A program made the translations under genes and the position numbers. DNA of 64,000 nt, from NCBI RefSeq assembly GCF_008329525.1, contig NZ_NPKQ01000012.1:1-64000 (forward strand), in the 5' to 3' direction. The stretch comes from Tardiphaga sp. P9-11. GTDB lineage: Bacteria > Pseudomonadota > Alphaproteobacteria > Rhizobiales > Xanthobacteraceae. How positions within the stretch are numbered: position 1 is the first letter of the stretch; every line of letters starts with the position of its first letter. This document shows positions 9,033 through 18,143 of the stretch, piece by piece. The notes under the pieces are model-generated. The model was not told the origin of the DNA, searched no databases, and saw only the letters and a program-made list of their open reading frames with translations.

Positions 9033-9611
9033 TTACTTCGGCGCTTCTGCAGGCGGCTTGGCGTCAGGCTGCGGCGCGGCGGCAGGCGCTGCTGGGCTGC
9101 CACTGGCAGGCGCAGGCGTTGCCGGCTGGCTCAGCGCAGCGGGCTGCGGCTGCGCATTCGGATTGATCCAGCAGCCATGGACGCGGCTATTGAGGCTGTC
9201 CGCAATTTTCGGATCGATCAGCGGGCCGAATTTGACCAGGCAGCGGAATGTCGCCTGCACATGACCGCCGGGACAGCCGAATCGGTCGTAGAGATCGAGG
9301 TGACGGAACGCGGTGTCGAGATCGTCGCGCCACATCAGCACCACGACACGGCGGCCGAGCCAGACGCATTCAGGATTGCCGGCCGGACCATTGATCGCCT
9401 GAGTTGCCTCGACGAACTCGTCGGACTTCTTCTGGCTCTCCCGTGCGACGTCAGCAGGCGTCACGGGCGCATTTGCCGCAGGTTTCTGATCCTGCGCGCG
9501 AACCGGGCCACTCTGGGCGATGGCGGCACCTGCGCAAAGCAGCAGGGCAAGTCCTGGGACTGCGAGACAACGCATAACAGCAGATTGGAACCCGAACACC
9601 AGTCGACGCAT
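9033..9611 (-). CDS. Secreted Pro/Ala-rich protein of the beta-glucan locus
   Basis: 192 aa from ATG 9611, chosen because it is preceded by GGGGA and directly exposes a signal peptide ending near AIAQSG; an upstream in-frame ATG at 9734 would add an unlikely basic leader. The central domain has four cysteines (PECVWLG, FGCPGG, FRCLVKFG, HGCWINP), probably two disulfides, and the pattern DDLDTAFRHLDLYDRFGCPGGH. The tail from about residue 150 is a Pro/Ala/Gln linker. It is divergent from ndvC and upstream of ndvB on the ndvB strand, so it may belong to the glucan system as a periplasmic factor. Function unknown. Confidence 0.7.
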   Translation of the reverse strand: MRRLVFGFQSAVMRCLAVPGLALLLCAGAAIAQSGPVRAQDQKPAANAPVTPADVARESQKKSDEFVEATQAINGPAGNPECVWLGRRVVVLMWRDDLDTAFRHLDLYDRFGCPGGHVQATFRCLVKFGPLIDPKIADSLNSRVHGCWINPNAQPQPAALSQPATPAPASGSPAAPAAAPQPDAKPPAEAPK

Positions 9612-9860
9612 AAAGTCCCCGATAAGTTGGCTGCCAGGCCGTTCCGACGCCCTCGTCAGATGCCGTTCAATTGGGTCCCCAATACGGCGGCGACCACGGC
9701 TGAATCCCATGACGGACATTTTGAATTTTTGCAAGCAACGCCGGAAGTTTGTCTGATTTTCATGGCTGTCAGTCCGACAAGTCCGTGATACCCGGCATGC
9801 CGCACTTGGCAGATCGGCGGTGACGGGCTAATCGACGGACGTCTTTGGAGGACGGAACCA

Positions 9861-11480
9861 ATTTCCACCCGCACGCCGCTGGCGCTTCTCATCCTTTCCC
9901 TTGGTACGATCGCAGCGGTTTGGTGGTGGCTGGCCACGCCGGTCACGCTGGTGCGCGCGCCGATCGATCCCGCTGCCAAACTGGAATGCGTCTCCTATGC
10001 GCCGTTCCGCGGCGAGCAGACGCCGCTGAACTCGACCGCCGTCATTCCCGCGGGCCAGATCGCCCAGGACATGGCGCAGTTGGCGCAGATCACCAAATGC
10101 GTGCGGACCTACTCCATCGACAATGGCCTCGATCAGGTGCCCGAACTGGCCGGCAAGGTCGGGCTGAAGGTCATTCAGGGCGTCTGGCTTGGCAGCAACC
10201 GGCTGAAGAACCTGGCACAGATCGCCGGCGTCGTCGATCTCACCAAGCGCTTTCCGAATGTGATCAGTTCCGTGGTCGTCGGCAACGAGGTGTTGTTGCG
10301 CGGCGAAATGACAGCCGCCGATCTCGTTGGCAACATCCGGTCGGTGAAGGCGCAGGTCGGCAGGATCCCGGTGACCTATGCCGATGTCTGGGAATTCTGG
10401 CTGAAGAATCGCGAACTCTATGACGCGGTCGACTTCGTCACGATTCACATCCTGCCATATTGGGAAGACTTCCCGATTCGTGCGAAGAGCGCCGCCGCCC
10501 ATGTGGATTCGATCCGCAAGCGTGTCGCCGTGGCGTTCCCGAACAAGGAGATCCTGATCGGCGAAACCGGCTGGCCAAGCGCCGGACGGATGCGTGATGG
10601 CGCGCTGCCGTCGCGGACCAATCAAGCGCGGGTAGTATCGGAGATCCTCGATCTGGCGAAGCGCGAGGATTTCCGTGTCAATCTGATCGAAGCCTATGAT
10701 CAGCCGTGGAAGCGCGATCTGGAAGGCACCGTCGGTGGCTATTGGGGTCTGATCTACGATCAGCCGCGCGAATTGAAGTATCCCCCGGGCGTTCCGATTA
10801 CCAATTATCCGTCGTGGAAGCTGCAGATGGGGCTCGGTATGGGCCTGAGCTTTCTTGTCTTCGTGACCGGCATGTTGACGCTCCGTCGACGGCCATGGTC
10901 GCCGCGTCTGTCGGCCTGGCTGACCGTTGCCGTATCGGCCACCGTGGCCGGCATCCTGCTGGGCGTTGCCGCAGACAAACTGATCTATGAAAGCTATGGC
11001 GTCGGTCGCTGGATCCAGTGGAGTGCGCTGCTGGCCGCCGGTGTCGCGTCGCCACTGCTGTGCGCCTATGCGACGATGTCCGGCCGTTCGCTGCCGACCT
11101 TCCTCGAACTCGTCGGACCAAACCGGTTCCTGGCTCGTTCGGTCTCGACCGTCCTGCTCGGGCTGACACTGGCCGTGACGGCGCTGGTCGGTGCCGAGAC
11201 CGCGCTCGGTTTCGTGTTCGATCCGCGTTACCGCGACTTTCCGTTTGCAGCGCTGACGATGGCGGTTGTCCCGTTTGCGGGACTGATGGCCGTCAACCGT
11301 CCGCAGGAAGGCGTACGGCCGATCGCCGAGTCGGTATTCGCGGGACTGCTCGTGCTCTCGGCTCTTTATGTCGGCTTCAATGAAGGGCCGGATAACTGGC
11401 AGTCGCTGTGGACCTGCGCGATCTATCTGCTGTTCGGCATCACGCTGTGGCGGGCGCGGGCCGTGCAAAGCCCAGAATAA
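9861..11480 (+). CDS. ndvC: GH17-like membrane protein, beta-(1,6)-glucan synthase NdvC type
   Basis: About 540 aa. The GH17-like domain has both glutamates, VVVGNEVLLR (about E143) and IGETGWPSAG (about E234), followed by about eight membrane helices. In Bradyrhizobium, NdvC adds the beta-1,6 linkages of the cyclic glucan. Start choice: the first ATG/GTG in the open frame that could serve is GTG 9951, but it would cut off a conserved-looking N-terminal anchor (TPLALLILSLGTIAAVWWW). A strong GGAGG at 9847-9851 instead points to codon 9861, which is ATT; the protein would then begin (M)STRTPLA. ATT is a rare initiator, so this start is inference. Divergent from the secreted-protein gene, and its 3' end overlaps the convergent membrane-protein gene by 41 bp. 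Confidence 0.82.
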   Translation: MSTRTPLALLILSLGTIAAVWWWLATPVTLVRAPIDPAAKLECVSYAPFRGEQTPLNSTAVIPAGQIAQDMAQLAQITKCVRTYSIDNGLDQVPELAGKVGLKVIQGVWLGSNRLKNLAQIAGVVDLTKRFPNVISSVVVGNEVLLRGEMTAADLVGNIRSVKAQVGRIPVTYADVWEFWLKNRELYDAVDFVTIHILPYWEDFPIRAKSAAAHVDSIRKRVAVAFPNKEILIGETGWPSAGRMRDGALPSRTNQARVVSEILDLAKREDFRVNLIEAYDQPWKRDLEGTVGGYWGLIYDQPRELKYPPGVPITNYPSWKLQMGLGMGLSFLVFVTGMLTLRRRPWSPRLSAWLTVAVSATVAGILLGVAADKLIYESYGVGRWIQWSALLAAGVASPLLCAYATMSGRSLPTFLELVGPNRFLARSVSTVLLGLTLAVTALVGAETALGFVFDPRYRDFPFAALTMAVVPFAGLMAVNRPQEGVRPIAESVFAGLLVLSALYVGFNEGPDNWQSLWTCAIYLLFGITLWRARAVQSPE

Positions 11481-11820
11481 GCAGGCCGATCGCGATGCCC
11501 GACAGGGCGACATTGTAGAGCACGATCCCGAAACCGGCTGCGATCAGTGCGACGGTGATCAGCACGATCGATGGCCGCAGCAGGTTCAGCGTCGCGATGA
11601 CGATCGCGGCGATGCCGAACACCGAATTCTTGAACAGATAGGTCATCACCAGCCGGCTCTTGCACAGAGTGCTCTGCAGGCCGGCGTCGCAGGCGAGTGC
11701 CGTCGTCGACAATTCGATGGCTAGATAACGCAGATAGATGGCGTAGCCGACGGACAGGAAGCCGACGATGAGAAGCCATTGCACCTGACGGGCGGTGAGC
11801 TTGAACGGATCTTTTTTCAT
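11440..11820 (-). CDS. Small four-helix membrane protein overlapping ndvC
   Basis: 126 aa from ATG 11820. A short basic N-terminus (MKKDPFKLTARQ) precedes about four membrane helices. Two cysteines (ALACDAG and TLCKSRL) flank the loop between helices 1 and 2, likely periplasmic, where they could form a disulfide. No family is recognised with confidence. Its 3' end runs 41 bp into the end of ndvC on the opposite strand, both frames remaining open, which suggests a fixed arrangement. A role in the glucan system is only suggested by position. A TTG at 11838 in the same frame is a possible earlier start. Confidence 0.65.
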   Translation of the reverse strand: MKKDPFKLTARQVQWLLIVGFLSVGYAIYLRYLAIELSTTALACDAGLQSTLCKSRLVMTYLFKNSVFGIAAIVIATLNLLRPSIVLITVALIAAGFGIVLYNVALSGIAIGLLILGFARPAPATA

Positions 11821-11942
11821 GCGGAAACCATGGTTCAAAACGCGGTGCGGAACAACCCGGCATGCGGTCGCGGTGAGAGATTGGACCTAGATAACACTTT
11901 AGCCGCGCGCGCCAAGAGATTGAAAATATGATCTTTTGGTCC

Positions 11943-13199
11943 CTAACGCAGACCCAGGAACGAGGTCAGCGACGATTGCGGCTTGGGCGGCGCAACTTCT
12001 TCAACGGGCTTGGGCGGCGGCGCTTGTTCGGTGCGTTCCTGTGGCTTGGGCGCGGCGCGCCTGCGTGGCGCCGCTCTGGTTGGTGCAGGCGCAGCTTCCG
12101 GGGGCGCCATCTCGGCCTTCGCAGCAAGGCGCTGACCATCGAAGACCGACGTCTCGCAAGGGCGGTTGCTCTCGGTCAGGGCGGCGCAGATCTTCGCGGC
12201 GGCTGCCGCATCAGTGAGCGGGCCGGCAACGAGGCGCAGTTGCATACCGAGTCCGGTTGGGCGTTCCTTCACCATCATGATCGGGCGCAGTCCGTTCAGC
12301 GCGCGAGATTTGGACATGCCGCGCCAGATCGCGCGCAGGCCATCCACCGAATTGGCGCCGCCGATATCAACGCCGAACTCCGTGCGGGCGACCGGCGTTG
12401 CCACGGCCTCGATAGCTGCAGGTGCTGGCGCGGCCACAGTAACAGGTTGAACTGATGCAGTGATTTCGGGGGGCGCCGGAGAAGGTTCAACGGCAGGCGC
12501 CGGTTCGCTCAATTTGGCAGCCGCGGGATCGGGCGGGGCCGTTATCGATTTCCACGCAACGAGCGGCGCAGAGGCTGGTGGATTGATTGTCGATGAAGCC
12601 GCTGCTTGCGTCTGTTTGGCGGGTGTCGTTTCGGTGGGCGGCGTGATGACGGCCACGGGACCGATGACCGGCGTTGACGGAATGCCGGGAAGCTCTGCCG
12701 CCGGCTTTGGCTCGGTGGTTGCCGGCGGGGCAACGACGGATGCGGTGGCAGGTAGCTGTGGCGCCGGCGCCGGCGTCGTTGTGGCGGCTGTCGGTGTCGT
12801 TGTCGGAACGGTCTGACGCTTGATCGATCCGGTGACTGAATCCAGTCCCTGTTCGACCGAGGTGACGCGCGCATAGAGCCGGTCGCGATCACTGTTGAGC
12901 GTCTCAATGGCCAGCGTCAGGCGGCGGGCCTCGACCTGGGTTTCCTTGGCGACGAGCTGGATCTGCTGGGTCTGCCGCGCGAAGGTCTCGGACGTGGCGA
13001 CCTGATCGCGGCGCAAGTGGACTTGCGATTGGCTGGCCAGAGTGGCGACGACGATCGCGCCCACCGCGGCAACACCCCAGGAGCCCAGACGCCACATCAT
13101 GCGGCGGTCGATCTTGTCTTCCTCAGCCAGAAATCCCGTCAGCCAACCGCCATGCTCGGCTGAGAGAGTATCGGCCCACTTGTCTTGCTTATCCGCCAT
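11943..13199 (-). CDS. Inner-membrane protein with long Pro/Ala linker and SPOR-like C-terminal domain
   Basis: About 418 aa. Cytoplasmic N-terminus (MADKQDKWADTLS), one membrane helix near residues 38-58 (WGVAAVGAIVVATLA), and a segment of about 70 residues likely to be coiled coil. A low-complexity Pro/Ala/Thr region to about 265 is followed by a folded domain (FGVDIGGANSVDGLRAIW..GLGMQLRLVAGPLTDAAAAAKIC) that resembles a SPOR domain: two strand-helix units with RLVAGPL. The tail is Arg/Pro-rich. SPOR domains bind denuded glycan strands at division sites. An in-frame ATG at 13220 is an alternative start. Divergent from glmU, with about 170 bp between. Confidence 0.65.
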   Translation of the reverse strand: MADKQDKWADTLSAEHGGWLTGFLAEEDKIDRRMMWRLGSWGVAAVGAIVVATLASQSQVHLRRDQVATSETFARQTQQIQLVAKETQVEARRLTLAIETLNSDRDRLYARVTSVEQGLDSVTGSIKRQTVPTTTPTAATTTPAPAPQLPATASVVAPPATTEPKPAAELPGIPSTPVIGPVAVITPPTETTPAKQTQAAASSTINPPASAPLVAWKSITAPPDPAAAKLSEPAPAVEPSPAPPEITASVQPVTVAAPAPAAIEAVATPVARTEFGVDIGGANSVDGLRAIWRGMSKSRALNGLRPIMMVKERPTGLGMQLRLVAGPLTDAAAAAKICAALTESNRPCETSVFDGQRLAAKAEMAPPEAAPAPTRAAPRRRAAPKPQERTEQAPPPKPVEEVAPPKPQSSLTSFLGLR

Positions 13200-13372
13200 T
13201 CGACGTCTGCGTCGCCCCATCGCCCCTGCGAATCACAGTTCAACATTATCAGGAAACCAGCGGGGAACCCGAGGTTGTCGGGCCACACGGCGCGCTAAAC
13301 CGGGTTTCCACATTTCGCTAAAACGCTTTATGACGGCCGCGGCGCATGGGCGCCGTCACAACGGGGATTCGG

Positions 13373-14725
13373 ATGACGGGCAGAACCAGCCTCACCATCG
13401 TGCTCGCGGCCGGCGAGGGAACGCGGATGCGGTCCTCGACGCCGAAAGTGCTGCATCAGGTCGCCAGCCAGTCGCTGCTGGGCCATGTCCTCGCGGCGGC
13501 GCCTCATGGCGCAGGTTCTGCACTGGCCGTCGTTGTCGGTCCCGATCGTCAGGACGTGGCGGACGAAGCCAGGCGGGTGCGGCCCGATGCCGCAACATTC
13601 ATTCAGCACGAGCGTCTCGGCACCGCCCATGCGGTACTGGCGGCAAAGGACGCGATTGCAAAGGGCGCGGACGATCTGCTGATCGCCTTCGGCGACACCC
13701 CGTTGATTTCAGCCGAGACGTTCGAGCGTTTGCGTGCGCCCTTGAAGGCCGGTGCTGCACTGACCGTGCTCGGTTTTCGTGCGGCCGATCCGACCGGTTA
13801 TGGCCGACTTCTGGTCGAAGGTGATCAACTCGTCGCTATCCGGGAACATGCCGATGCTACAGCGGCCGAACGTGCGGTCGATCTCTGTAATGCCGGGGTG
13901 ATGGCATTCGCCGGCAAGACCGCGCTCGCAATCATCGAGCAGATCGGCACATCCAACAGCAAGGGCGAGTACTATCTCACCGATGCCGTCGAGATCGTGC
14001 GCAGCATGGGTTTGCGGGCGAGTGTGATCGAGACTGGTGAGGACGAAGTTCGTGGTATCAACACCAAGGCGCAGCTCGCGGAAGCCGAAGCGATCATGCA
14101 GGCAAGGCTACGCAAGGCCGCGCTCGACGCGGGCGTGACCATCGTCGCGCCGGAGACCGTGCATCTTGCGGCCGATACGACGTTCGGCAACGACGTCACG
14201 ATCGAGCAGTATGTCGTAATCGGGCCCGGCGTAAGCATCGCCGACGGCGCTGTCATTCACGCCTTCTCGCACATCGTGCAGGCGGCTATCGGCAAGAAGG
14301 CCTCGATCGGTCCTTACGCACGTATTCGCCCGGGAACGTCGGTCGGCGAGGGCGCGCGGATCGGCAATTTCGTTGAGGCCAAGGCGGCCATTCTGGAAGC
14401 GGGCGTGAAGGTCAATCACCTGACCTATGTCGGCGACACCCATATCGGTGCCGGCGCCAATATCGGTGCCGGCACCATCACCTGCAATTACGATGGTTTC
14501 AACAAGCACAAGACAATCATCGGCGCTGGCGCCTTTGTCGGGTCGAATTCGTCGCTGGTCGCACCGGTGAAGATCGGCACCGGCGCTTACATCGGTTCGG
14601 GCTCAGTGATCACCCGCGACGTGCCGGACGATGCGCTTGCGGTAGAGCGCAACGAAGTGTCGACGAAGGAAGGGTGGGGCAAGCGCTTCCGCGACAAGAA
14701 CGCGGCGAACAAGAAGCCGAAGTGA
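13373..14725 (+). CDS. glmU: Bifunctional GlcN-1-P acetyltransferase / UDP-GlcNAc pyrophosphorylase
   Basis: 450 aa, close to the usual 456. The pyrophosphorylase domain opens with [20 protein letters not shown] (about 10-30), and carries NAGVMAF and GEYYLTD. The left-handed beta-helix acetyltransferase domain from about 250 shows hexapeptide repeats ([31 protein letters not shown], the latter typical of GlmU). It makes UDP-GlcNAc for peptidoglycan and lipid A in the cytoplasm. The start at 13373 is preceded by GGGG; an in-frame ATG at 13346 adds nine residues. It is followed by glmS, the enzyme that supplies GlcN-6-P, with 435 bp between. Confidence 0.97.
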   Translation: MTGRTSLTIVLAAGEGTRMRSSTPKVLHQVASQSLLGHVLAAAPHGAGSALAVVVGPDRQDVADEARRVRPDAATFIQHERLGTAHAVLAAKDAIAKGADDLLIAFGDTPLISAETFERLRAPLKAGAALTVLGFRAADPTGYGRLLVEGDQLVAIREHADATAAERAVDLCNAGVMAFAGKTALAIIEQIGTSNSKGEYYLTDAVEIVRSMGLRASVIETGEDEVRGINTKAQLAEAEAIMQARLRKAALDAGVTIVAPETVHLAADTTFGNDVTIEQYVVIGPGVSIADGAVIHAFSHIVQAAIGKKASIGPYARIRPGTSVGEGARIGNFVEAKAAILEAGVKVNHLTYVGDTHIGAGANIGAGTITCNYDGFNKHKTIIGAGAFVGSNSSLVAPVKIGTGAYIGSGSVITRDVPDDALAVERNEVSTKEGWGKRFRDKNAANKKPK

Positions 14726-14747
14726 GCGCGCGGTGTTCGCGATGACG

Positions 14748-14894
14748 TCAGGTCACTGGCGTCTTCAGGTGCCAACCGCGGCGGATCGGACGCTTGGCGG
14801 CAATTTTCTCCGGCGTATCGGGCTCGGCGACATGCGGCTTCACTGCGATGTCACGCTGCGGCGGCGGCCAATGCGCCAGTTTGCTCTGTGACAT
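14748..14894 (-). CDS. Possible small protein, 48 aa
   Basis: A 48-codon frame with ordinary GC-rich codon use, ending 22 bp from the glmU stop in convergent orientation. The product is polar and Pro-rich (AHWPPPQRDIAVKPHV..EPDTPEKIAAKRPIRRGWHLK). The upstream ribosome site is weak. The start codon lies inside a 16-bp perfect palindrome, which could mean autoregulation or that the frame is not a gene. The frame continues upstream to an ATG at 14960. No family is recognised. Confidence 0.33.
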   Translation of the reverse strand: MSQSKLAHWPPPQRDIAVKPHVAEPDTPEKIAAKRPIRRGWHLKTPVT

Positions 14895-14909
14895 ATCGAT
14901 ATGTCGCAG
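14886..14909. promoter_or_regulatory. Palindromic operator candidate between glmU and glmS
   Basis: GACATATCGATATGTC at 14890-14905 is a perfect 16-bp palindrome. One mismatch out, CTG (14886-14888) and CAG (14907-14909) extend it to 24 bp. Such AT-rich symmetric sites with a TATCGATA core look like dimeric repressor operators (PadR-like sites often have this core). The rest of the 435-bp glmU-glmS gap, apart from the possible small gene, contains only an AT-rich stretch at about 15000-15080 that may be the glmS promoter. Confidence 0.5.
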
Positions 14910-15160
14910 CCGTGATCCGGCCATCGATCGAGGTGCTCTTGGGTCTCGCTCCTCCCACATGGACGTGATCTCCAGTCAAGCGTAGATGCTTCCGCAAACA
15001 CGTTGATGGTTTGTTAAACGCTTCGGGCAAAATGCCCGTATAACCGCGGTAACTTGTCTCAATCGGCAATAATTATTGAGTAACAGTCGATTTGCGATTC
15101 TCGCTAAGAGAGTTCCAGTATTTCTGGGCAATTTGATACCACTTGGAGAGATAACCCCGC

Positions 15161-16987
15161 ATGTGCGGCATCGTCGGAATTTTGGGACGCGGTCCGGTTG
15201 CTGACCAGATCGTGGACTCGCTGAAGCGCCTCGAATATCGCGGTTACGATTCCGCGGGCGTCGCCACGCTGGAAGGCGCACATATCGATCGCCGCCGCGC
15301 CGAGGGGAAGCTGAAGAATCTCGAAGCCAAGCTCGGCAAGTCGCCGCTGGCGGGCCACATCGGCATTGGCCATACGCGCTGGGCGACGCATGGCAAGCCG
15401 ACCGAAGCCAATGCGCATCCGCATGCCGCCGAAGGCGTCGCGGTCGTGCATAACGGCATCATCGAGAATTTCCGCGAATTGCGCATCGAGCTCGAAAAGG
15501 GCGGAGCCAAATTCGTCAGCGAGACCGACACCGAAATCGTCGCACACCTCGTCAGCTCTTATCTGCAGAAGGGCGCATCGCCGATCGATGCCGTGAAGCA
15601 GTCTCTGCCGCGTCTGAAGGGCGCGTTCGCACTGGCCTTCCTGTTCAAGGATCACGACAACCTGATGATCGGCGCGCGCAAAGGCTCGCCGCTCGCGGTG
15701 GGGTATGGTGACGGCGAGATGTATCTTGGCTCCGATGCCATTGCGCTGGCGCCTTTCACTGACGACATCAGCTATCTCGAAGACGGCGACTGGGTGGTGC
15801 TGACCCGTAAAGGCTGCGAGATCCACGATGAATCCGGCAACATCGTGAAACGCGACGTGCTGAAGTCCGGTGCGTCGGCCTTCATGGTCGACAAGGCCAA
15901 CTATCGCCACTTCATGGCCAAGGAAATTCACGAGCAGCCGGAAGTCGTCGGTCACACGCTGGCGCGCTATGTCGATATGGCCAGCGAGCGCGTTGCGCTC
16001 CCCATGAAGCTGCCGTTCGACTTCAAGGACGTCCAGCGCATTTCGATCACGGCTTGCGGTACCGCGAGTTACGCAGGCTTCATCGCCAAATACTGGTTCG
16101 AGCGCTTTGCCCGTGTGCCGGTCGAAATCGATGTCGCATCCGAATTCCGCTACCGGGAAGCGCCTGTGCGCAAGGGCGATCTGGCGATCTTCATTTCGCA
16201 ATCGGGCGAGACCGCCGACACGCTGGCGGCGCTGCGTTATGCCAAACAGCAGGGCATGCACACGCTCGCTGTCGTCAACGTCACGACCTCGACCATCGCC
16301 CGCGAGAGCGAGACCGTGATGCCAACACTGGCCGGCCCGGAAATCGGCGTCGCTTCGACCAAGGCTTTCACCTGCCAGTTGATGGCGCTGGCCACGCTGG
16401 CGCTCGCGGCCGGCAAGGCACGCGGCGAGCTTTCCGACGCCGACGAAGCCAAGTTGGTACAGGCTCTCGTCAAAGTTCCCCGTCTGATGGCCGATGCGCT
16501 GACGCATGAAGCTGCGATCGAGAAGCTGGCGCGCGACATCGCCAAGTCGAAGGATGTGCTCTATCTCGGCCGCGGCACCAGCTATCCGTTGGCGCTGGAG
16601 GGCGCGCTGAAGCTGAAGGAAATCTCCTACATCCACGCCGAGGGTTATGCCGCCGGCGAACTCAAGCACGGTCCGATCGCGCTGATCGACGAGACCATAC
16701 CGGTGGTCGTCATCGCGCCTTATGACCGGGTGTTCGACAAGACCGTGTCGAACATGCAGGAGGTCGCGGCGCGCGGCGGTAACATCATTCTAATGACCGA
16801 CGCCAAGGGCGCCGAGGAGGCCACCGTGGACTCCATGGTGACCATCGTGATGCCGGACATGGACTCAGCCTTCACACCGCTGGTCTATGCGATCCCGGTG
16901 CAGTTGCTCGCCTATCACACGGCCGTCGTGATGGGGACCGACGTCGACCAGCCGCGTAATCTGGCGAAGTCGGTCACGGTGGAATAG
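15161..16987 (+). CDS. glmS: Glutamine-fructose-6-phosphate aminotransferase (isomerizing)
   Basis: 608 aa, the standard length. The mature N-terminus is Cys-2 (MCGIVGILG), the nucleophile of the glutaminase domain (about 2-240), with GHTRWATHG and the NGIIEN loop. Two SIS sugar-isomerase domains follow: SGETADTLAALR near 350 and RGTSYPLALEGALKLKE near 470. The C-terminus is the usual DQPRNLAKSVTVE. It makes glucosamine-6-phosphate from fructose-6-phosphate and glutamine, the first committed step toward UDP-GlcNAc, and feeds GlmU upstream. No glmS ribozyme-like structure was noticed. Confidence 0.97.
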   Translation: MCGIVGILGRGPVADQIVDSLKRLEYRGYDSAGVATLEGAHIDRRRAEGKLKNLEAKLGKSPLAGHIGIGHTRWATHGKPTEANAHPHAAEGVAVVHNGIIENFRELRIELEKGGAKFVSETDTEIVAHLVSSYLQKGASPIDAVKQSLPRLKGAFALAFLFKDHDNLMIGARKGSPLAVGYGDGEMYLGSDAIALAPFTDDISYLEDGDWVVLTRKGCEIHDESGNIVKRDVLKSGASAFMVDKANYRHFMAKEIHEQPEVVGHTLARYVDMASERVALPMKLPFDFKDVQRISITACGTASYAGFIAKYWFERFARVPVEIDVASEFRYREAPVRKGDLAIFISQSGETADTLAALRYAKQQGMHTLAVVNVTTSTIARESETVMPTLAGPEIGVASTKAFTCQLMALATLALAAGKARGELSDADEAKLVQALVKVPRLMADALTHEAAIEKLARDIAKSKDVLYLGRGTSYPLALEGALKLKEISYIHAEGYAAGELKHGPIALIDETIPVVVIAPYDRVFDKTVSNMQEVAARGGNIILMTDAKGAEEATVDSMVTIVMPDMDSAFTPLVYAIPVQLLAYHTAVVMGTDVDQPRNLAKSVTVE

Positions 16988-17139
16988 GCTGGCGAGGCAG
17001 CAAGATTGTCGCAGGTGGCCGGTTTGGCCGTCTGGCGCTGCACAAGTGGCTTCCCCCGCACTGGCGAAATCCTGCTAGGATACCCATAAGGATTGACGGC
17101 GCGGTTTTGCGCGCCGCGCCAGATGGACTTGAAACGCTG

Positions 17140-17910
17140 ATGGAACGCCCCGATTTGCCGCTGAGCCCGCCCGCTGGCGACCCGCCGCCCGAGGCGCCGC
17201 GCGGCTTCATGGCCCGGATCCGCAACTATTTCCTCACCGGCCTGATCGTCGCCGGTCCGGTCGCGATTACCTTTTACCTGACCTGGTGGTTCGTCACCTG
17301 GGTCGATGCCATCGTACGGCCGCTGGTGCCGGAGGCTTATCGGCCCGAACAGTATCTGCCTTACGGCATTCCGGGCTCCGGCCTGATCGTGGCCTTCGTC
17401 GCGCTGACCTTGCTGGGTTTCCTCACCGCCAACCTGATCGGCCGCTCCCTGGTCGATCTCGGCGAGAGGCTGCTCGGCCGCATGCCGGTGGTGCGCGCGA
17501 TCTATCGCGGCTTGAAGCAGGTGTTCGAGACACTGTTCTCGGGGTCGGGATCGAGCTTCCGCAAGGTCGGTCTCGTCGAGTTTCCGTCGCCCGGCATGTG
17601 GTCCATCGTGCTGATCTCGCAGCCGCCGAGCATCGAGGTTGCCAACAGCCTGCCGGGACAGGAGGAGCATATCTCGGTGTTCCTGCCTTGCGCGCCGAAC
17701 CCGACCACGGGCTTTTTCTTCTATGTGCCGAAGAGCAAGATCATCGATATTGATATGTCGGCTGAAGATGCTGCGACCCTGATCATGTCGGCCGGCGTCG
17801 TCCAACCGGGCTCCGATCCGCAGAAGAAGATCGCGGCTTTGGCGCAGATGGCAACGGCGGCGGGCATCGCGAATACGCCGCCAGCAAAGCAGCCGGCGAA
17901 GGTAGATTGA
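17140..17910 (+). CDS. DUF502 family membrane protein
   Basis: 256 aa from ATG 17140 (a TTG at 17107 is in frame but improbable). A Pro-rich cytoplasmic start is followed by two membrane helices (IRNYFLTGLIVAGPVAITFYLTWWFV and GSGLIVAFVALTLLGFLTANLIG). The soluble domain carries DUF502 hallmarks: IYRGLKQVFETLF, VEFPSPGMWSIVLIS, and VFLPCAPNPTTGFFFYVPKSKIIDIDMSAEDAATLIMSAGVV. The family is widespread in bacteria and plants; its function is not defined. In relatives a gene of this family commonly sits near glmS and recG, as here. The tail from about 225 is Ala/Lys-rich and variable. Confidence 0.85.
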   Translation: MERPDLPLSPPAGDPPPEAPRGFMARIRNYFLTGLIVAGPVAITFYLTWWFVTWVDAIVRPLVPEAYRPEQYLPYGIPGSGLIVAFVALTLLGFLTANLIGRSLVDLGERLLGRMPVVRAIYRGLKQVFETLFSGSGSSFRKVGLVEFPSPGMWSIVLISQPPSIEVANSLPGQEEHISVFLPCAPNPTTGFFFYVPKSKIIDIDMSAEDAATLIMSAGVVQPGSDPQKKIAALAQMATAAGIANTPPAKQPAKVD

Positions 17911-17946
17911 GGCGCCACGGCTTTGTAGAATAGGGTGAGCGTCTGC

Positions 17947-17988
17947 GCGAAATCCATCATCTTCTTCGCTTTACATGATGGGTTTCGC
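17947..17988. repeat. Palindromic unit 1 of the 18-kb intergenic region
   Basis: GCGAAATCCATCAT (17947-17960) and ATGATGGGTTTCGC (17975-17988) are inverted copies with one mismatch and a 14-base loop. Outside them GTGAGCG (17936-17942) and CGCTCAC (18007-18013) also pair, so the whole unit spans about 17936-18013. It starts 26 bp after the DUF502 stop and could end transcription from it, although no U-tract follows. Confidence 0.65.
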
Positions 17989-18143
17989 TCCGGCGCGATG
18001 CGTCTGCGCTCACGCCATCTTGCGGCCTCGTCGGATTCAACTGTCAAACAGCCACTGCTCTTCAGACATGCGACATCACCCCTGTTATTTGCGGCGCGGG
18101 GGCGCCGTCGTGGTTTGCATTCCCGCCCCTTGTGAGAGGGCGT

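Noticed and set aside
9828-11513. Open frame of 561 codons on the minus strand across ndvC
   Set aside because: Composition is rich in Arg, Gln, Asp and His with no family motif; it mirrors the third-position GC bias of ndvC, which has clear GH17 motifs.
12466-12816. Gly/Ala/Val-rich plus-strand frame opposite the SPOR-like gene
   Set aside because: It is the complement of the Pro/Ala/Thr linker; low complexity produces a spurious PE_PGRS-like frame.
15104-16669. Open frame of 521 codons antisense to glmS
   Set aside because: Shadow of glmS; low-quality composition.
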